A stretch of 64,000 nucleotides of DNA, from positions 27,772,591-27,836,590 of the forward strand of contig OY754970.1 in the NCBI GenBank assembly GCA_963576475.1. Direction: 5' to 3'. Positions within the stretch are counted from its first letter, which is position 1, and each line of letters begins with the position of its first letter. The stretch is from Molanna angustata (taxonomy: Eukaryota > Arthropoda > Insecta > Trichoptera > Molannidae). Below are positions 11,501 to 22,543 of this stretch, one piece after another. The notes under the pieces are model-generated. The model made no database searches and was not told the origin of the DNA. It saw only the letters and a list, made by a program, of their open reading frames with translations. Position numbers and translations under genes: made by a program.

Positions 11501-14500
11501 AGAAAGAAAATAAGAAAGAAAGAAAATATCACAAAAAAACACTATAAAAAATATTCATCAAAAACGTTGCTATCCCTCGGACTATTATAAAGAAAATGAC
11601 TTATTATACTTTGTCATTGTTACAAGTAGAGTTACATATTCGTTTATTATAAAAATAGGTAGGTATCTACAATATCATTGATTTGTTTAAATACGTAGAA
11701 ATGACTGTTCACTTTAAGGACAAAAAAAAAATTCCCTACAAAACTAATCGGACTCATCGTCATGTATTTTTTGTTTATATTTACACATAATACATTTGAG
11801 ATTTCATTGAGTATAGGTACCTTCTTTTGGTTGAAAAACTAAATTATGTAAATAAAAATTTTATACTTAAAGTAGTGTTCTATAATGAAATAAAAATAAA
11901 TATTCCTCTCTAAATTAACGTAGGGGAACGCAATTATTCATTGCACCAAGAGCCAGCTAATAATAACGTATTAACGACATTCGTGATATGACATGTATGT
12001 AGTAGGTACCTACACGACGTATAATATATTTTGACAAAGGACCCCTTATCCTTTCATAAATCCTAATTGCCGATGATGTTCTCTTAAGATTCACCCGTTA
12101 TAAGCAATTCGGAACGGGAGATAATTCGTTATTACGGCCGTTACTATTCGTGTAATTGGCCGTTATCTTGATTTTTATGGTGGATTTTATGATCCAAAAA
12201 CTATTCGGTAGCGTTTCAGGGGCCCATTCCAATCCGAGCCCTTTGTAGTACAAAGGTTTGGCTAATTAATACCCCAGATTCTTCATAGGTTCAACGAGTA
12301 ATTTGATTTTCGATTAGATAATGCGAATACTGCCAATTTTTCTCCCAATGCCTCCTCCAGACATTACACGGCACAACCAAAACGTAAATAACTATGTGCC
12401 AGGTACCATTGTTTAACATTTCGTGTAAATCATGTATTATTTTTTTAAGAACCCACCATTTTTTTTCTATGTATATTTACTCGCAAATCGCAGTCCTTTG
12501 TTACTTGCGAACACAATTACTTTTGTCTCTAAATATAATCTACCTACAGAATAAAAGTTTTTTTATGAAACCTGAAAACAGGGAAACCGCCTTATACATA
12601 ATCACCTAATCCGCTTTCGAAACAACCGTATTTTTCCAAGATCTCAAAGCTTTCCTATTTTTTAATGTTTATATTAAATATTTTCAATACTAGGTGAGTG
12701 AATAATCATTTGAAAAAGTCACATGTAAACAACTTCCATTAAAAACCAAGTTGCTTAAAAATTAAGACGAGTTTCATAGAATATGGCATTTTATTGTTTG
12801 TAGATACGTGTTATTTCCAGTTTTATTAACTTTGTATTAAATCGTGTAGGAACTTTGTTGGGATTTTTTTCAACAAACTTTATATTTTAGTTTGTAGTGC
12901 GTAATAATGATCTCCATTAACACAAGTATTTATTAAAAATCTTAATTAATCTCAAGGATGTATATTTGATTACAAGAAATATTTATTTCATTTATTCAAA
13001 ATTTGTAATAGGTATGTATGTTGCTAGTACTTGAATTGTGGGTAGCATCTCGGTTTGCTTTTTTTAAAGTTTGAATTTTTCTAATTTTTACGATGAAGCT
13101 TGATTCCCGTAGCTGATTTAAAACAAAGGTTTTTTTGAAAAATTGATCAGGCGAGCAAACTCAAATTGCATTGGTTTATTCAATGGGCAATCGCATGAAT
13201 TTATTAGGCATTTTCGCCAATCGAGAACCTCTCGAAAAAACCTTCAATTTAAGCTCACCCTAAAGAGCATTCTTTTTAGAAATTAACCCCAGTCAAAAAA
13301 AAAACTTCCTCCAATATTTGATATTAACGGATTTATTTTTTTCAGAAAATATCCCAATTTTAATTAATAACAAATTCTTTCCAACTTTTTAGCGCTCGTC
13401 TGCAAATAATAGAATCAGATTTCATCGATTTATAAAATTTTAATTAACATTTCATTTTTCGTTAACGCTATTATTTAGGAAGGTACTATAACAACTTTAT
13501 TTAATGATATTAAAAAAAAAATATTCACAGTCTTTCAAGAATAGGCATATTTATTTGATAGTATAATGCATATAATATTTATTTTAGAACTTATTAGTCA
13601 AGAACGTTCATCGTTCACATTATTTAATTAAAAAATAGATGAACTTAATCAACAGATTATGTGAGCCATACTTTATTTTCAATAAGAAGCTCATAGTTGC
13701 ATCTTTATTCTGTAAATACCTACATATTTTAATGAAAGTTACTTAATAAAATACCATTCGCAAGGAGGTTTGTTTAACTTTTTTACTAAAGATTATGTCA
13801 AACCTTTCTCGTTTTTTTATGAATGTATGTATATTATTTTCTTGTAACAAGAACATTATTTTTTCTCATACATTCCCTTAACTAAGCATTACTGCTTATA
13901 TTATAGGTGAACGAAATCGTTTTGAGGCAGGAAAAATCAAAAAAAAAAGAAAAATCAAAGCAATACAAATTACATTGTTTAATCAATATGATCGCTAGTC
14001 ACTATATATTGCCTAAAATGTCCAAAAGCATCACCAGTAAAATGAAATCTGGTTTTATACCAAATAATAAAGGGATATCTGGCAAAAAATTATAAAAATT
14101 ATTGCCATCTTTTTTATTTCATTCAAATTCCGTGACGAAAAAGCATTCCCAATCTGATTGTTCCCCTTTGGTCCTCTTAATATTCCACCAGCGCTAGAGA
14201 ACTCTCTAGAAACTTTACGGTCTGAATGGTATATCCACCTATTTTGTTGGCGCTGTTTAAAATAAGACCACATACATATACTATAACATCAGTACCAATT
14301 TCGCTATGATTTTTTACTGATCGTGAATATTTAAATGCAAGATACTTTCGGGGTTGCATACCTACTGTTAAATATATTTTTAAAAATTCCTTATATCTTA
14401 TATTTACTCATACATTCTCGAATATTTATATCTTACATTCATAAAAAAAGGATTCCATGTTTTAAATAAATACAATTAAAATAATCTGTTTTAATTCTAC

Positions 14501-14504
14501 ATTT
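11501..14504. other. Unassigned AT-rich DNA
   Basis: No gene recognised. 12030-12420 is slightly GC-richer and shows no match to other parts of the window, so it may be unique host DNA (intronic or intergenic), but nothing specific can be assigned. Confidence 0.45.
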
Positions 14505-14603
14505 ATATTGAACTTTGTCGACAGTTATTTTGTCCTACGAGGACATTTTAAGGACGACTCGTAATCCTCGTAAGATGAAATAGCCATCGACACAGTTCAA
14601 TAT
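14505..14603. repeat. Imperfect inverted repeat (about 38-bp arms)
   Basis: The arms begin ATATTGAACTTTGTCGAC and, inverted, ATATTGAACTGTGTCGATGG, meeting around a roughly 20-base centre with TCCTACGAGGA and TCCTCGTA. It could be a short MITE or a transcribed hairpin. Confidence 0.6.
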
Positions 14604-15365
14604 CGTGTTATCTTCTTCGGAAATTGCAAACCTTTCCCAACGCTAACGTAATGCGCTTCTTCGGAAGAGAACAATGGACCCGAATCCTAATAGTCCTATA
14701 AGAAAACAAATTAAAAATTACAATATTAAATCACAGCATCATTTTCGTTGCATATATTAATTTATTGGGTAATTCTACCCAATCGATAATATTATATGGT
14801 TTTTAAGTTATTTCATCGTTCAACGATACAATTACTATAAGTGAATTGTATTTTTAAATATTCACCCATGCTGTGTGAATTTTAAAATAAAGAAGTTTCC
14901 ATTGTTTGTATGCTTGTATTTCTTTGGCAGTTGCCAATTTATTCAAAGAAAAGAGTTGAGTTATATTAGGAGATGGTGGGGCAGCTAAAAGTTACCTTTG
15001 CCGGTGTTAACCATGCATGAAAGGAATGAGGAAAAATAAGAGAAAGAGAGAAAAATGTAAGACTTCCCTTCGGAAATAATAACGCTGTTTGCAATTCATT
15101 TGTTCTTGTTGTGCTCTGAGCTGGGGGGTGATCTGCCTTATTTTTATGTAGGGGTAAGAATTCTTTACCCCTTTTCCTTGGCAGTTTTATATTAACAATG
15201 TTCCGGCAAAGCGCTCCTTTTAAATTTATTTGATATTGTGTCTAGCGAGAATTCTTTCTTCCGAGAAATTTTATTCAAGACAATGAATAATTTCCTTCCT
15301 GTAATTATAATTTCAATAAAACGAATATTCGGAGGAGGCTCAATTTTTTTCTGTGCGAATATTTT
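14604..15365. other. Unassigned DNA
   Basis: Nothing recognised on either strand. Confidence 0.4.
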
Positions 15366-15525
15366 ATTTTATACTTTTATGTAGGAGCTACGCAATGTGG
15401 GTGTTTATATTACCTACGTATTATTTAATACTTTATGTAGGAGCTACGTAATCTTTTTGTTTATATTATGTTTTTATTATTTCATACTTTTAGGAGCTAC
15501 GTGATCTTTGTGTTCATATTACTTT
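15366..15525 (+). repeat. Three imperfect tandem copies of a ~56-bp unit
   Basis: AGGAGCTACG occurs at about 15383, 15439 and 15492, each time after an ATACTTT-type run and before TTTATATTA-type sequence. Divergent tandem triplication. Confidence 0.6.
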
Positions 15526-15815
15526 ATGGATAAACATAGAACTCTTAACTAAATTGACTCATAACTTTTTGTCTATTCATTCTTGTTTTCATGTCTTTTA
15601 ATTGATTTAAAAAATCTTGTTTAATCTTTTTCATAATCCTCATATGTATAAAATTGATGTTTTTTCACACAAATATCCCAAACTTTATAATTCAATATTT
15701 TACAATATTTAGTAAATATTACAATACAAGATAGATATTCCACATTTTCAACACAAGATTTCGTATAAATTAAATAGCGTTATTATGAAATGTATATTAT
15801 GGAACTTATACACCT

Positions 15816-15999
15816 GGGGAGGCAAGTCTGATCAACCGGCGGAATCAAAACCATCCTTGTTTACCCATATCATGGATGTAATTATCTTATGGAGTTCTAC
15901 AACGTCTTAAGATATTATTGAACTCCATAACATAATTATATCCATGATATGGGTAAACATGATGGTGTTGATTCCGCGTGTTGACCAGACTTGCTCCCC
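15816..15999. mobile_element. Foldback/MITE-like inverted repeat with ~80-bp arms
   Basis: Arms 15816-15897 and 15920-15999 are inverted copies, roughly nine-tenths identical, around a 22-base centre. The outer ends read GGGGAGGCAAGTCTG and CAGACTTGCTCCCC. No coding content and no clear target duplication. A transcript would fold into a long hairpin. Confidence 0.75.
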
Positions 16000-16140
16000 T
16001 GATTAATTAAAGCACATATGTATGTAAATTGTGATTTATTCGTTAAATAAATATTAAAAAAATATATTTCATATGTATTATTTTCTGCCCCACGTATTAA
16101 AATAAAGAAAACATCACATCACTATTCCTTTAAAATATTA

Positions 16141-16480
16141 TACTTACAAGAAAACGGCTGATTTCTTGGGCATGCTCTATGCTGAGGGGATTGACCACCC
16201 TTAAAGTCTGACTCATTTACTTTTACTTTTATTTCCTATTTTTCATTTCTTCTAAATCATTTCTTTTATTTAACCTAACACTATACTTTTTAAACTACAT
16301 GAATGTTACATTTGTGCACCTTATATATTATGTATCCTCTATATGTAAATAATTTGTATACCCTTTTGTGTAAAAGTAACAGCCACAGAACAGATCTTGC
16401 CTAGTAGGGCGTTACTTACTTAGCCTTAATATGTAAAAATGTTTGTGTATTTACAATAAATAAATAAATAATAATACTTA
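16141..16480 (+). mobile_element. LINE 3' end with AAATA tail
   Basis: A short frame ending in LGMLYAEGIDHP and a stop near 16190 is followed by a 3' untranslated part containing TTGCCTAGTAGGGCG, a word shared in kind with the minus-strand LINE tails at 42060 and 50985, and by ACAATAAATAAATAAATA. Probably a 5'-truncated Jockey/CR1-type LINE. The coding part is too short to be sure. Confidence 0.45.
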
Positions 16481-16818
16481 ACCGTTAATTGAGTACATTT
16501 AAAATTACGTAAGTACTCACTGTTTTGTTATTGGGAAACTTATTTATGATAAAACATTAGTGACATTTTCAATGAATAAGAATAATCTTTAACTATTCGT
16601 TCCACATACAGGAAATGTAATCGAGATATATTTTGTAACTCAACGAAATGAAGTTTAATGAAACGTAAAAAAAGCATGCAACGAATACGTAAAATCATAA
16701 CCACACATGCATAATCTTGTACAATATATATGTTGTACCTTAGCGAATGAATTATGCGTCAGGTAATATCAATGTATATCAATATTAGTAGTAATAGCAG
16801 ATTATTTCTGCCCCACAG

Positions 16819-16943
16819 CACCATTAGAGGACCTTGTGTGCCCCAAGAGTCCTTTCGGTCTCCGCAATGGGTCCCTAATTACTGAATATGAAGCAAATGG
16901 CCTCTACTGGAACTGGGCAGCTGACGCTGGGATCCTTCATTAA
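16819..16943 (+). other. Candidate terminal exon (weak)
   Basis: A pyrimidine-rich stretch ending in CCCCACAG precedes 125 bases of higher GC that stay open to TAA (16941-16943). The peptide includes PLEDLVCPKSPFGLRNGS and EANGLYWNWAADAGILH. The frame is also open for some codons upstream without splicing, so an exon boundary is not proven. I do not recognise the protein; chance is possible. Confidence 0.25.
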
Positions 16944-17569
16944 AACTTTATAAACAATTTAAGTAAATACCAAGTACCTACCTACACATAATATTTTGAT
17001 AGTCTAAAAATACGATTATGACAATCGCACCTGATACCATGCTACGGTCCGTACGTGTATTTTTTTAATTATCGAACTCCACAACTGAACTTCAAATTAT
17101 ATTAACGTGATTAAAAAATAAGCTTGTACGTTCGTCGAATACGTTTGAAATACCCTATATTTTTATCTTGATAAATAAATGCATACATACTGGTATTGGG
17201 ATCCCACATACAGGCTTCGCCTTAGTGGGATCCCTACATATTAAATATTATGCTACATTAATATTCCTTTTATTATTATATAATTATATACCACACGGGA
17301 TATCCAGCATCGCGGGGTAACCAGCGACAGGTCAACGCGAAATAAAACATTAAATATGAACAAACATACATATAGTCATATTGTCTTGATTAGTGTTATT
17401 TACTTAGAATAGTGCTTCCAATGCAATTTTATTATGCATTTGTAAATTCAATTATATCATATGGTATAGTTGCCTATGGAGGAACATATAAGAACAATAT
17501 AAAACCCCTGGAGGTCGCTCAGCGTGCAATTTTAAGGGTAATATTAAATAAAAATTATGGCCATCCTAC

Positions 17570-17745
17570 TGTGGGGATTGAGGAGGCAAGCCCCTCTGGC
17601 TTGCCTATATAAATCCCCACCAACGACGAGCCAAGACAGTTCTCATTTAGCATTCTCGCAGGCCAGTCAATAAACAAAATGTAACCCAATCAGCAGTTTC
17701 AATATCTTCCCACTATAGGTACCCACCATACTTCTATATAGTGGT
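17570..17745 (+). repeat. Terminal direct repeat, 5' copy (LTR-like)
   Basis: This copy contains a TATA box (CTATATAAAT, about 17602), a likely initiator region CAGTTCTCATT about 30 bases downstream, and AATAAA (about 17669): the promoter-then-polyadenylation order of an LTR. It differs from the 3' copy at several positions, including a short gap before AATAAA. Confidence 0.65.
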
Positions 17746-18071
17746 GAAACCGACGTGATATATACCTATAGTGGGAATAGTGTTGATGTTTAGAAATTTT
17801 GTTATATGAGCCTTCGTGAACCGTGGACTAGATAACGAATCCGTCCTACACGTTCGTCACAGTGCAAGCTTGCAAAAATAAACATCAAGCGATAACACCG
17901 CTGTGAAAATTCAATACTGCTGACACTTACTTTGTTTTGTCGTGAGAACTCATAATCTGAGAAGTGACTACTGCCCCATCGTGATGTCTCCCACGCTACC
18001 AGCAACTCCCGCCTGCGAACTTTTCTGCATCCCGTCAAGCTAGATCTGCTTGACCACGACAATCCAAGCCG

Positions 18072-18471
18072 CTCGCTCTCATCTCATCGCCTCCACGACA
18101 AGCCCAAGCTGCTCGCTCTCGTCTCATCGCCTCCATGAAAAGCCCAAGCTTCTCGCTCTCGTCTCATCGCCACTACGACAAGCCCAAGCTGCTCGCTTTC
18201 ATCTCATCGCCTCCACGACAAGCTCAAGCTGCTCGCTCTCGTCTCATCGCCTCCACGACAAGCCCAAGCTACTCGCTCTCGTCTCATCGCCTCCACAACA
18301 AGTCCAAGTAGCTCTCTCTCGTCTCATCGCCACTACGACAAACCCAAGCCACTCGCTCTCGTGTCATCGCCATCATGACAAGCACAAGTAGCTCGCTCTC
18401 GTCTCATTGCCACTACGACAAACCTAAGCCGCTTGCTCTCGTGTCATCGCCATCATGACAAGCACAAGCCG
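18072..18471 (+). repeat. 40-bp tandem array, ten units
   Basis: The unit begins CTCGCTCTCGTCTCATCGCC and ends GACAAGCCCAAGCTG; ten units run without gap, then decay until about 18560. Because 40 is not a multiple of three, the open frame at 18050-18391 reads the unit in all three phases in turn (a 40-residue superperiod). The array lies inside the LTR-like element. The protein reading is repetitive, Ser/His/Lys-rich and of no known family. Confidence 0.85.
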
Positions 18472-18491
18472 CTCATCCGTGTCTCGTCGAC

Positions 18492-19394
18492 ATGACAAGC
18501 CGATACCGCTCATCCTTTTCATATCGACACGACAAGCCGAAACCATTCACCTCGCCTCATCGACAGGACAAGCTGCTTGAAGGAAATTTCTCTCAACCTT
18601 CGTGCTCCTGCCAGACATGGACTCATATCTTTGCTGACACACGTAAGAAATCTTACCGATTCACAACCATAATGGATGACCTAGTGCGCACTTTGCAGCT
18701 CCTGCAAAAGGAAGTAAAGTCACTAACAAGCATCCTCATCAGGCTTTACTGGAATACCATTCCAAAGCTGTAAATCACTTGACACGCCGTAAGCAACAAG
18801 CAAAATCAACAACACCATCTCGCTCATAGATTTTCTCTCCAACACCTTTTCCTCATCTGGAAGACGTCCTGCAACTACCAGTACGTTTTGCAATACAACC
18901 CACTCGAGAAGTCCAAGATCCAACGTAGGATCAAGCCAAAAGCAAAGAAGAGCACGACCAAGCAACAATTTCTCTGTCCGGCCTATACAAACACCGGAAG
19001 ACCAGGATTACGTATGCCAGTACCTACAGCTACTCGATCTCTGGAATTCAACATCCGGTCAACAAGAACCAACAGCAACCAAATCAACATTTTCATCAAA
19101 TCGTTCTACCTTTTAGTGTCCTCTAAGTGTTTTCAAAATAATGTATTCTATCGTAAAAAAAAAAACTTCAGTCGTGAATTTACGCAACCTCGTTTATATT
19201 ATTCGTGTTATCTACAACATACTATACAGTGTCAAAATACTCCTGCTGCATATATAAACTTTTCAGTATCTACAATATCATACAAGCAAGATTTTTTATA
19301 TATTTCGTTAATTTCCATTATGCCAACTAATCATTCTCACACGGCTAAGTTCAGGTGTTTTTCCAAGGAACTGCAGACCTTGATTAATAACTGA
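18492..19394 (+). other. Internal region of the LTR-like element, no recognised ORF
   Basis: Two short open frames (18492-18773, 18888-19394) follow the array. The first ends with a plausible helical segment (MDDLVRTLQLLQKEVKSL). Neither shows a zinc knuckle, protease, RT or integrase motif. They may be decayed gag sequence or chance. Confidence 0.3.
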
Positions 19395-19798
19395 ACTTCA
19401 ATCTCAGCAAATCTGATCAATTTGCTGACTAAAAAATTAAACATAAAAAATCTCGTTTTCTTTGTACCATTTTAATTTATTTTTCTTTGTAATATGATAC
19501 GCAGCGCCGAATGCTTAACAGCAATCCGAATGTTATCTATTTATAATATAGTCAAACAAGCAACACATAACATTATGCAATTTGAGACATTTCTTCATAT
19601 CTTAATAAATAATATTTTTCCATTCAATGTACACATTGCACGATTTCAATGTTTCTCAAACTTTGAATATTTATTTTACATGTTTGATAATCTTTTATGT
19701 TCACGCTGTTAAATCATACAATGTATTTTACTGTTTTTACAAATTATGTATGTCAAATTTAATTGTTATATGTAGCGTTATCACTTAGAGGGGAGCAC

Positions 19799-20172
19799 TG
19801 TGGGGATTGAGGAGGCAAGCCCCTCTGGCTTGCCTATATAAATCCCCACCAACGACGAGCCAAGACAGTTCTCATTTAACATTCTCGCGGGCCAGTCATT
19901 TCCAATAAACAATGTAACCCAATCAGCAGTTTCAATATCTTCCCACTATAGGTACCCACCATACTTCTATATAGTGGTTTATGTATGACGGGTACTATGG
20001 ATATATGTATGACGGGTACCTATAGTGGGATGATATTGAAACTGCTGATTGGGTTACATTGTTTATTGGAAATGACTGGCCCGCGAGAATGTTAAATGAG
20101 AACTGTCTTGGCTCGTCGTTGGTGGGGATTTATATAGGCAAGCCAGAGGGGCTTGCCTCCTCAATCCCCACA
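19799..20172. repeat. Near-perfect inverted pair of 159-bp arms
   Basis: Arm 19799-19957 and arm 20014-20172 are reverse complements with one mismatch that I can find, around a 56-base centre containing two copies of TATGTATGACGGGTAC. Both arms carry the TATA box and AATAAA seen in the 5' direct repeat. The arms resemble each other more than either resembles the 5' copy. Confidence 0.88.
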
Positions 20173-20513
20173 CTACAAATGATTTATATGGTAACTCGAA
20201 AATTCTAGATATAAGACAATTATTTATTAAAAAAATAATACTGTTCATGAAAAATAATATGAATAATTTTGAATACTTGGAACATAGAATAATGACACGA
20301 AATGTAAATCAGGGATACTTATTGGGGAATAGAGTAAATACTCGGTATGGTCAAACACATTTTACCTTTGTGGGTTCTAAGATTTATAATAAACTACCAA
20401 ATGACATCAGACAAAACACCAATATAAATGCTACTTTAAAAAAAAAAATTCACCAGTGGCTTCTGAATCTGGGACGGGAGCAATCTGAACAGTTACTGAC
20501 AATTCAAATGTAA

Positions 20514-20957
20514 TTTTGTTTTAGTTATAGGTACATGCAAGAGAAAAATATATGGATTTGTACATACATACAGGAACATCACTGAATGGTACGATAAGCA
20601 CACAATACTTAGTACATCGATTTATTTTTGTATGTAGTTTTTTTGCTTTTATATTGTTGAATTTATTTATTATTATTCATATCTGTCTCTTTGATTTTGA
20701 TTTTGTGATTTTGATTTTGCATTGATGATGTTTATAGGAGTCCTACAGCAATATATAATGTTGAAAAGAGAAAAGAAATAGAGATATATATGTGTATGAA
20801 GTAATGTAATATAATGTAATATAATATATAAAATATTGTAAATTATAATGTAATATAGACCCCCAACACGGGTAGGTACTCGCCTACCTAACGGGGGACA
20901 CTATAATGTTAATGTGTTATGTGTAATTGTTAATCAATGAATAAATAAATAAATAAA
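20514..20957 (+). other. LINE 3' untranslated region and AAATA tail
   Basis: Non-coding tail of the split LINE. It contains TACTCGCCTACCTAACGGGG (about 20878), also seen near 4491, and ends in GAATAAATAAATAAATAAAT. Confidence 0.65.
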
Positions 20958-21293
20958 TCTTTAGGAAAAATAACATCCCCCATAGTTCAGCAATATGGTA
21001 CAAACCCATTATTTTTAGGTGTGACGATACTTGTGTGTGGGGATACATGCACATGTCGTGATTTATTTTATAAGGTAATGCACACCCGCACACCTGATTT
21101 ATTTATCAAGAATCTTGTTGTTTTTCTGGGTTATGGATAAGAATCGATAGTGTCATACATTCAACAGATCGGATTGTTCGATGTGAAGAATTTTGTATTT
21201 TTGCGTCTCTTTTTGTGGAATATTCCAAAAAAAAATTGTCTATTTTATTAAAAAGGACTTTTATATGTTAACTATCAATTATGGCAATAATGA

Positions 21294-21470
21294 GTCGATG
21301 GCAAAGCGGTCAGCGAGCTGGGCTAGTAATCCAGTGGTCGCGAGTTCGAATCCTGCCTCGACCGATTTCGTTCACCTAAAGCGCAAGCATTTGTGCTTAA
21401 TTTAGGAATGTAGGAAGATGTATATGTACTTGTTTACCAAAGACATATTCATTTAAAAAAAATATTGTTA
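21294..21470 (+). mobile_element. SINE family S1, tRNA-derived, fuller copy
   Basis: The head (21294-21362) is tRNA-like: A-box region TGGCAAAGCGGTCAGC, an anticodon-type arm CTGGGCTAGTAATCCAG with AGT in the loop, and B box GAGTTCGAATCC. The acceptor and T-stem pairings have mismatches, and a non-tRNA body shared with 9805-9930 follows, so this is a SINE rather than a working tRNA gene. Transcription would be by RNA polymerase III from the internal boxes. Confidence 0.75.
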
Positions 21471-22541
21471 TAAGTTTCGCTATATTAAACAGAGAGGAAT
21501 TGAATTAGACTACATCATTTCATTCTGAAGTGACTTATACTACATAGTTAGAATCTAGTTATAATTATAAGCTGCTTCAGAACAGGTTTTTAACCTAGTG
21601 AAGCAGTTTACATTCCGCATCTAGTTCTTAAGTATCTTTTTTTTTGTAAAAATATTGTATTGTTAAACTTTGATGTGTACCTTGTATATTATTTCTTATG
21701 TTACAAATAAAATTGTCACACTTACATTGCTTTTTTGCTAACTAAAAAATAAACTAATTCTTAATTTGCTATGAAGTTATATCTAGAATTATTTTTTGTA
21801 TAACATATAAAGTACACATTCAAGGATCGTATACCTATTCTTATTAAAGAGATACCAGCAAATCTACGACGAAAATACTTAATTAAATTTTCCTTTTTGT
21901 GTTGGATATATTATAACTCCCATGTATCTTTTGAGATTTGACTTTCGTTACACTTAAAGAAGTTTAAATTTAAATTGATAGATGGTGTTGCGTAAGAAAA
22001 ATTCAAAAACTTTGTTTTGTGTTAAAGAAAGTAATGCTATAAACCTCTCATATCCTTCCTTCCTGTTCTTCGTTTTCGTGTAATCCTAAAGAAGGAATTT
22101 AACCCAGTAATTTTGTAGTGTATCATCACCCTTTTTTGACAGGACTAAGGCTAACCCTTCGGCAACCCTCCCTACACAAAGTACGTGGGTACCTACTCAT
22201 GTTAAGTAAATTTGCACATAATCGAATTAAGCCTTTTTTAACACTCGGGGCTGTTGAAAAATCCGTCAGGATTTATTGGCTTGTTAAGAGGCCTTAAATT
22301 TTTCAGAAAAAATATTTTGCAAAGCGTTTCAGCGGGGGAGCGATCAATCTCTTTCACTGCAAAGTAAAGGATTACAATTTGCTTTCATCATAATTATTTG
22401 CCATCTTTTTCTACAAAAGAATCTACATTCTACATAGAACAAATTTATACAAAAAAAAATACAAATTGTTTTGATTTTTGTAATATAAACGCAGCATTAA
22501 AATCTAAATGATCATAATTAGAAAAAAATATTGACATATAT
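21471..22541. other. Unassigned AT-rich DNA
   Basis: No gene recognised between the SINE and the mariner element. Confidence 0.45.
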
Positions 22542-22543
22542 TA

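Larger units (their letters stand above)
17570..20172 (+). mobile_element. LTR-like/foldback non-autonomous element, 2.6 kb, with CTAC target duplication
   Basis: The element starts TGTGGGGATTG and ends CAATCCCCACA, flanked by CTAC at 17566-17569 and 20173-20176. It has a direct repeat of about 176-180 bases (17570-17745, 19799-19978), a purine tract AGAGGGGAG (19787-19795) just before the second copy, and a third copy in inverted orientation at the right end (20014-20172). The inside holds a 40-bp tandem array and no recognisable RT, integrase or transposase. A short TRIM/LARD-type LTR element with an inverted LTR copy at its 3' end, or a foldback element, both fit. A 4-bp duplication is common for LTR integrases. 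Confidence 0.75.
17394..20513 (+). pseudogene. LINE reverse transcriptase C-terminus, split by an insertion
   Basis: Two segments of one frame, 17394-17569 and 20177-20513, join exactly when the 2.6-kb insert and one copy of CTAC are set aside: GHPT before the break continues as NDLYGNSK after it. The protein includes FYYAFVNSIISYGIVAYGG, VAQRAILRVI, YLEHRIMTRN, KIYNKLPNDIRQ and KKKIHQWLL, the C-terminal region of a Jockey/CR1-type LINE RT. No stop is seen in either part. The 5' end is truncated near 17394-17400, before the catalytic motifs. The 3' untranslated part runs to the AAATA tail at 20957. Confidence 0.85.

Noticed and set aside
21294..21362. A tRNA-Thr (AGT) gene
   Set aside because: Acceptor and T-stem have mismatches and a SINE body shared with 9805-9930 follows; it is a tRNA-derived SINE head.
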